A stretch of DNA of 64,000 nucleotides from Sediminibacterium roseum. Lineage in GTDB: Bacteria; Bacteroidota; Bacteroidia; Chitinophagales; Chitinophagaceae. The translations under genes and the position numbers were made by a program. The notes beneath the pieces are model-generated. The model was not told the DNA's origin and made no database searches. It was given only the letters and a program-made list of their open reading frames with translations. The first letter of the stretch is position 1, and every line of letters starts with the position of its first letter. The stretch spans positions 340,646 through 404,645 of the forward strand of contig NZ_JAACJS010000002.1 in NCBI RefSeq assembly GCF_009939005.1, in the 5' to 3' direction. This document shows positions 60,601 to 64,000 of the stretch, one piece after another.

Positions 60601-62635
60601 GCTGGTAAATGGTGATGGTTGCGTTATTGGTATAAAGTTGGGAACACGGATCATTCTTTACCAACACCCTGTACAAAGTTGTTGTGGTGAGGTTGTTGAA
60701 CATAAGGCTGTTAGCCGTGTTTGCAATCACGCTCCAGGTAGCACCATTGTCTGTTGATCTTTCCCAATGCTGTACGGTGCCCGTTGATGCTGTTTTAAAA
60801 AGAATGCCGCTGTTGGCTGTTGCACACAGGTACAGGTTACCAAACAGCACGCCCGCCGTGGTTGGCTGCGAAACGGTGACCGTCTCAATATTCGAGTATG
60901 CAGATGCACAGTTGCCGCTCTGCACCAATACGCGGTAAGCCGTTGTTGTGGCCAGGGATGAATAGGATAAACTGTTGCCTGTGTTGGCAATTACGCTCCA
61001 TGTATTGCCATTGTCTGTAGAGGATTCCCATTGCAGGATCGTACCCACATTTCCCGTTAAGGTTAAACTGCCGCTGTTGCCGCTGGCGCAAACGGTGGTC
61101 AGGCCTGACAACACACCAGCGCTGGTTGCAGGGTAGATCGTGATCTCCACATCGTCCGTTGAAACCGTACACGGCGCAGATGCCACGCTCCACCTGAACT
61201 TGTAAAGACCCGCTGAAAGGCTCGACACGCCCGTATTACGCAACAACGCATTGGCTATGGTTGCGGTACCAGGACCGCCAACCTGTGTCCACGACCCGGT
61301 GCCAACCGCAGGCGCACCCGCATTGAGCGTAATCGTGTTTACCGCACACAGTACCTGGTCGGTGCCCGCAGCCGCAACAGAAGGTTGCGGCGAAATGGAA
61401 ACGGTACTGTTTGCCTTGGCCACGCATCCGTTTGCATCGGTAAGGGTTAATGCATAAGAGCCCGCGTTGGATGCCGCGGTAACATTGGTAACAGAGGGCT
61501 GGTCACTGGTTGATGTAAAACCCGGCCCGCTCCAGCTGTAAGTAAAAGGCGCTGTGCCGCCCGAAATATTAGCGCTGAGGTTCAGGGTACCGCCTGCGCA
61601 TACCGGGCTGTTGCTTACGATCGAAGCGGATGGCAACGAATGGACGGTAAGCTGCAGCGCGTTGGATGCCGTGGTACAACTGTTGCTCGAAAGACTCGCA
61701 GCCGTTGGCCCTACGATTACGCGGTACAATGCATTGTCAGAAGAACTTACATTGGTCAAAGTAAGTTGATCGGTTGTAGAAGGCGCCCCTACATTGGTCC
61801 AGGTGGCGCCGCCATCAGAAGATTTCTGCCATTGGTAGGCGGGCGTAAGAAACGGGCTGTTCAGCAATGTTGTGTTGATGGTAACGCTCGATCCTGCACA
61901 GATCGCATTGGTTGTGTTGAAGGCCACAGAAGCTTGCGGGGTGCAGGCAGAGAACACGATATCATCAATGGCGAGATCATTGCCGCACTGCGGCTGCCCG
62001 CCATAAAAATCCACCATCTCCAGCACCAGCGAAGTGATACCGGCGGGCAACGCAAACTGGAACCCGTACTGTTTCCAGTTGGGCGCCACATTCACATTGG
62101 TGGTTAAGGGCACATTGCCGGTATTGAACGAGCCGAGTACATTGCCGTTCACGTCTTTGATGTAAAAAGTAACATTGGGATAAACGATCGATGCACCGCA
62201 GATCGGCCCGGTAACAGATGCAGTGTTTACATTGGCGAGCCAGGCAGAGAAACTGAAGGTTGATCCCGGGCAGAGATTGTCCACCTGCTGTTTGAAGAAC
62301 AGGGAGGCGCCCGTACCCGCATTCACCAGGAACATATTTCCGTTCACATCCCCGGTATGGTCGCCGCCTACGGCCCAGTCGTTCTTACCCGCGTTCTGCA
62401 CCAGCGGCGTAACCATGTACTGCCCGTCGGCCAGGTTGCCCGTACCATTGAAAGCATAATTGGTGGTGAAACCGGAAGGCACCACATTCTTTGCGGTAGA
62501 AGTAAGGCTCGTCCCGAAGCTCTGTTTAAAAACAGGCGCCAGCGCGCTGCCCGGGCATGTGGCCTGTGCAGATAGTCTCACACAGTAACACACGCACGCC
62601 AGCAGTAACAGATATAGATACCTGTTGGCTTTCAT
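54608..62635 (-). CDS. Giant T9SS type B substrate: repeat-rich surface adhesin-like protein with CHU_C domain
   Basis: The ATG at 62635 (or 62641) gives about 2675 aa and a signal peptide (MKANRYLYLLLLACVCYC to LSAQ). Residues about 25-245 look like a jelly-roll/carbohydrate-binding-like domain (FSFSAWLANVN, VLEMVDFYGGQPQCGNDLAIDD), followed by Ig-like domains (about 250-500). Fifteen tandem 88-residue repeats cover about 505-1825. Then come more Ig-like and PKD-like units (WNFGDGS near 2128) and a CHU_C/type B sorting domain (about 2578-2675: NAFSPDGDGVNDVLYV, RIFSRWGEMVFE). It is exported through T9SS and attached to the surface or released. It may act in adhesion, gliding or polymer binding; the ligand is unknown. 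Confidence 0.93.
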   Translation of the reverse strand: MKANRYLYLLLLACVCYCVRLSAQATCPGSALAPVFKQSFGTSLTSTAKNVVPSGFTTNYAFNGTGNLADGQYMVTPLVQNAGKNDWAVGGDHTGDVNGNMFLVNAGTGASLFFKQQVDNLCPGSTFSFSAWLANVNTASVTGPICGASIVYPNVTFYIKDVNGNVLGSFNTGNVPLTTNVNVAPNWKQYGFQFALPAGITSLVLEMVDFYGGQPQCGNDLAIDDIVFSACTPQASVAFNTTNAICAGSSVTINTTLLNSPFLTPAYQWQKSSDGGATWTNVGAPSTTDQLTLTNVSSSDNALYRVIVGPTAASLSSNSCTTASNALQLTVHSLPSASIVSNSPVCAGGTLNLSANISGGTAPFTYSWSGPGFTSTSDQPSVTNVTAASNAGSYALTLTDANGCVAKANSTVSISPQPSVAAAGTDQVLCAVNTITLNAGAPAVGTGSWTQVGGPGTATIANALLRNTGVSSLSAGLYKFRWSVASAPCTVSTDDVEITIYPATSAGVLSGLTTVCASGNSGSLTLTGNVGTILQWESSTDNGNTWSVIANTGNSLSYSSLATTTAYRVLVQSGNCASAYSNIETVTVSQPTTAGVLFGNLYLCATANSGILFKTASTGTVQHWERSTDNGATWSVIANTANSLMFNNLTTTTLYRVLVKNDPCSQLYTNNATITIYQPVNAGTLTGDAVVCATGNAGSISLTGNNGNIDQWESSTDNGNTWTVLSNNTASLFYSNLTATTTYRVLVSNGSCASQYSNNVTITVDDATVAGTVNGGATVCAMANSGTITLTGYNGNILNWASSTDNGSTWNTIAGTGSSYSYSNLPAPTLFKANVKNGSCAAAYSAQVSIAMDAVTNGGTLNGAATVCANANSGTLSLTGYVGNILHWEQSTDNGSNWNVIAGTNADHSYNNINTNSLFRVLVQNGVCNTAYSNSVAITMVQPTAPGTLAGDATVCAAANSGTISLTGYTGNITHWEYSTDNGNSWNIIANTGSSYSFTNLPATTVYRVLVQNGICTSQYSNNVKITVNQPAVAGTLAGGVTVCAAANSGTVSLTGNTGTVVHWEYSADNGNNWNIISNTNTNYTYSNISSTTIYRALVKNGVCASQYTNQVTINVDQPTTAGTLAGAAAVCATGNSGTLSLTGSVGNIIHWESSADNGSNWNVIANTNASLSFSNLGATTVYRALVQNGVCAAQYSNNTTITVDQPTVAGTLAGNATVCASANSGSVSLTGSAGNVMHWEYSTDNGNTWSIVANTTNSIAYNNISTTTVYRAMVQNGVCASQYSNNATIVVDQPTIAGTLTGNATVCASSNGGTISLTGNSGNIIHWEFSNDNGTTWSVIAHTGTSLFYSNLAATTLYRVLVQNGVCSAQYANHVTIVVDQPYVAGTLAANTTVCATSNSGTISLTGNTGNVMNWAFSTDNGNTWSNIANTATAHTFNNISTTTIYRATVQNGACAAQVSNAVTVTVEQATVAGTLSGNNTVCASANSGSISLTGNTGSVVHWEYSNDNGNTWATVANTTNGLSFSNLTATTVYRALVQNGTCASQYSNHVTVTVDQPTTAGTLSGSTTVCAPANSGSLSLTGNTGSILHWAYSNDNENTWNAMAHTSDVLAYSNLAATTSYRVLIRNGVCASQYSNSVKVSLDQPTVAGTLSGDATVCASSNNGSVSLNGNTGNIIHWETSTDNGNTWSVVANTLNNQPFSNISTTTLYRALVQNGVCASRYSNNATITVVQPASPGVLSGNATVCAGLNNGSIILNNYGGNILQWESSTDNGNTWSVQNVSLSTLFYNNITAATQYRVLVGNNVCQPVYSNLITITITPQVSTADAGPDQLLCSTSSIRLSGNNPASGNGKWSLLSGPTAAAFSDQSAGNPVVTNIVPGTYYFEWRISNGVCADSKDTVRVVVYPAITNNVDTTAQVVCKGQTLTIHAQAGTGGNNSFQYQWQKSYDGIQWTDIATGVDLTFTPDASLLLRRNITSYTCASEGSTTKITVLQALSNNRITGDQQVCEGAVAKEITGTVPDGGDGIFTYQWQQSIDTGAHWSVITEARSRHLSLTTAFTKSTWVRRIVTTQNCNGPLMSTSNTVLVEVKPVASATLQYNGGVYCRLNTGVEFKADVNHTDSIKWNFGDGSTLTTTARNVSHVYTKPGSFAPSAQLINAAGCNVSVQPKDTIHVDEVKAAFNIKAINDCGKTTYRFVDTSSSYFPVSKRIWAINQKNTGAGSTMQYSFDAEGKNEASLLVNNIYGCSASLQAKFDVNIHSYPKVDINAMSEACLNNLMELKSVINSTDSVKTRIWNLSNGLSATDSVVQVSFYSEGKYMVKLTVATVNSCYDSALKQIIIHPIPKVSVSANNLVCKGGTVELKASGAAGYIWRDPSGNIICNNCNTLKVSPQKNTEYKVLGYSEYGCSELASANVRVIQPFKLTAKTADTLCLGETKKIAISGASTYTWRNDAGLSSYNGGSVFASPVVTTTYRVTGKDEFNCFADTADIRLTVGKPTPFSIGRDTSVLSGVPLQLHAITSSPDIRTWQWKGNATFSCLSCAAPTAKVIMDECLGCTATNIYGCKSTDTICITTFCPGSEVFIANAFSPDGDGVNDVLYVQGRGIKLIKSFRIFSRWGEMVFEKSNFSPGDKSSGWDGRIRGKMASPDVFVYVCEAICEKGTPAVFKGNTAVLK
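57165..61120 (-). repeat. 15 tandem 264-bp repeats coding for 88-residue units
   Basis: The consensus unit runs AGTLxGxATVCASANSG, SLTGNTGNIIHWE, YSTDNGNTWS and YRALVQNGVCASQYSN. Each unit has two Cys (about positions 12 and 72) and an Asp-box-like SxDxGxTW. Central units (about 57.4-59.8 kb) are most alike, which suggests expansion by unequal recombination; edge units have diverged. Boundaries are approximate. Confidence 0.88.
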
Positions 62636-62874
62636 GGACATTGGGGGGCCGCATTTAAGCAGCGTTTGGATATTGGATGAAAAACATCCGGCAGACAAAT
62701 CTTCTCTCTTCACAAAATCAACCCATTTCTCAACCGGTAATTAAATATAAAGCCGGAAAAACCGCTTTACAACGCACAAAACAAAACTCCGTGTTAATAC
62801 GTTTTCTGCCCGTTAAATCAACCGTAATTTCTTGTGCGTTTTTATTGCTTTCTTTGTAGTTCTAATTAAGACGC

Positions 62875-64000
62875 ATGTGGTATAAAGCAGGTAGGTTTAT
62901 TTTAAAGAATCGATTAAGTTTATTAGTCATATTACTCGCAGCAACGGCTTTCATGGGATGGAAGGCTTCGCAGGTCCAGTTATCGTACGATTTTACCCGC
63001 GCCCTCCCTACCGATAACCCCAAATACAAGGAATACCAGTCCTTCCTCAAAAAGTTCGGGGCCGATGGAAGCACGGTCGTCATCGGGATTGAAAACCCCG
63101 GTTTTTACACCCAGCGGTTTTTCAACGAGGTAGGGCTGCTCGACCAGCAGCTGAAAAAGATCCCCGGTGTTACCGAGATCCTGAGCGTGCCCGAAGTGGT
63201 GCGTTTGCAGAACGACAGCCTTGCGCATAAACTTTTGCCGCAACGTATCTTTCATTATCCTTATACGTCGCAGGATTCGCTCAACGCAGACCGCGCCGCA
63301 TTTGAGAACCTTCCTTTTTACCGGAGAATCCTGTACAACCCGCAAACAAACGCCTACCTCGTTGCCGTAAGCGTAAACAAAGACACCATCGGGAGCAAGA
63401 GCCGCACGCGCCTCATCAACGATATAATGAAGGAAGTGAACGCCTTTGAAGAACGGAACAATGTAAGCGTACACACAAGCGGGCTACCCTTTATCAGGAC
63501 CTCCGTTGGCAACCGCATCAAAGACGAAATGAGCTGGTTCCTCGTTGGTTCACTGGTGTTGCTGGTCATCACCCTGTTGCTTTTCTTCAGATCCATAAGC
63601 GCTACGCTGATGAGCTTGCTGGTGGTTTGCATGGGTGTTGTGTGGAGCCTGGGAACGATCGTTTTGCTCGGTTACAAGATTACCCTGCTCACCGCGCTCA
63701 TTCCACCGCTGGTTGTTGTGATCGGCATCCCCAACTGCATTTATTTCCTCAATAAGTACCATACCGCTTACCGCGATGAAAAAGCAAAAGAGGCAGCGCT
63801 GGTAACCATGGTAGGACGTATGGGCATCGTAACGCTGTTCTGCAACATCGCCGCTGCCATTGGGTTTGCTGTGTTCGCATTAACGAAAAGCGACCTGCTG
63901 AAAGAGTTCGGCGCAGTGGCGGGGATCAACATCATGGTCCTGTTTCTCATCTCGCTCATATTCATCCCCGCGGTACTCAGCTACCTGCCGCCGCCAAAAG
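62875..64000 (+). CDS. MMPL/RND-family transporter, N-terminal part
   Basis: The gene runs off the window end; 375 residues are visible. One TM helix (about 12-30) is followed by a periplasmic domain (about 35-220) and then several TM helices (about 222-245, 248-272, 275-300, 320-345, 350-370). This is the topology of MMPL/SSD proteins, including hopanoid or lipid exporters (HpnN-like) and predicted RND exporters. The ATG is preceded by a near -7 box (TTTCTTTG, about 62849). It is divergent from the giant adhesin gene; the 239-bp gap shows nothing else. Confidence 0.82.
   Translation, partial: MWYKAGRFILKNRLSLLVILLAATAFMGWKASQVQLSYDFTRALPTDNPKYKEYQSFLKKFGADGSTVVIGIENPGFYTQRFFNEVGLLDQQLKKIPGVTEILSVPEVVRLQNDSLAHKLLPQRIFHYPYTSQDSLNADRAAFENLPFYRRILYNPQTNAYLVAVSVNKDTIGSKSRTRLINDIMKEVNAFEERNNVSVHTSGLPFIRTSVGNRIKDEMSWFLVGSLVLLVITLLLFFRSISATLMSLLVVCMGVVWSLGTIVLLGYKITLLTALIPPLVVVIGIPNCIYFLNKYHTAYRDEKAKEAALVTMVGRMGIVTLFCNIAAAIGFAVFALTKSDLLKEFGAVAGINIMVLFLISLIFIPAVLSYLPPPK

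Noticed and set aside
57165-61120. Regular tandem repeats that could suggest a CRISPR or satellite array
   Set aside because: The unit is 264 bp, stays in frame, and codes for conserved protein repeats with no spacers.

Overview
The window is a stretch of chromosome from a Bacteroidota bacterium, most likely of the Chitinophagaceae or a close relative. The signs are TAnnTTTG-type -7 promoter boxes, few Shine-Dalgarno sequences, GLPGLI and outer-membrane beta-barrel proteins, type IX secretion (T9SS) components and substrates (PorZ-like, PorP/SprF-like, a CHU_C/type B C-terminal domain), DUF5606 and DUF4836 proteins, and the long three-domain form of IspG. Coding density is high. I see no rRNA, tRNA, CRISPR array, prophage or insertion sequence. 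Genes are cut at both ends: an argE-like gene at the left and an MMPL/RND transporter at the right.

Layout. 1-2.5 kb: end of arginine biosynthesis (argE-like, argH) and a secreted FKBP isomerase. 2.7-10 kb: an outer-membrane beta-barrel protein, a small orphan gene, a GLPGLI protein and an OmpR-type two-component system. A shared 10-bp-spaced direct repeat (TTAACCTT x2) lies upstream of the barrel gene and between the GLPGLI and kinase genes, which suggests one regulon. 10-15 kb: Kbl, a class D beta-lactamase, a clan AA aspartic protease and a second barrel protein. 15-21 kb: ispG, nadB and two tandem lipid A acyltransferases. 21-26 kb: a metallo-beta-lactamase/rhodanese sulfur protein with its ArsR regulator and a palindromic operator, tsaB, an unusual 3-hydroxyacyl-CoA dehydrogenase-like protein, ridA and an aldose epimerase. 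26-33 kb: the fused mutase IcmF, a secreted YncE-propeller/phosphoesterase and hypothetical secreted proteins.

33-40.6 kb is a minus-strand block: lipoprotein, 7-TM protein, histidine kinase and NarL-type regulator, tightly packed just upstream of a PorZ-like gene whose start codon sits in the loop of a perfect 12-bp hairpin; before them lies a two-gene ABC transporter. 40.7-46 kb: a DUF4836 lipoprotein, a GH3/serine-hydrolase fusion and a DUF5606 protein. 46.4-47.8 kb: a YciI-VOC-DinB cluster in which two proteins carry signal peptides. 47.9-53.3 kb: a DsbA-family protein with a probably leaderless transcript, a DegT aminotransferase, sigma-54 (rpoN), a PAP2-like membrane protein and small secreted proteins.

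53.4-62.6 kb is the most striking part: a giant (about 2675 aa) T9SS type B substrate with 15 tandem 88-residue repeats, followed at once by a PorP/SprF-like outer-membrane protein and then by a 37-residue single-TM peptide with a strong ribosome binding site. The three probably form one surface-export operon.
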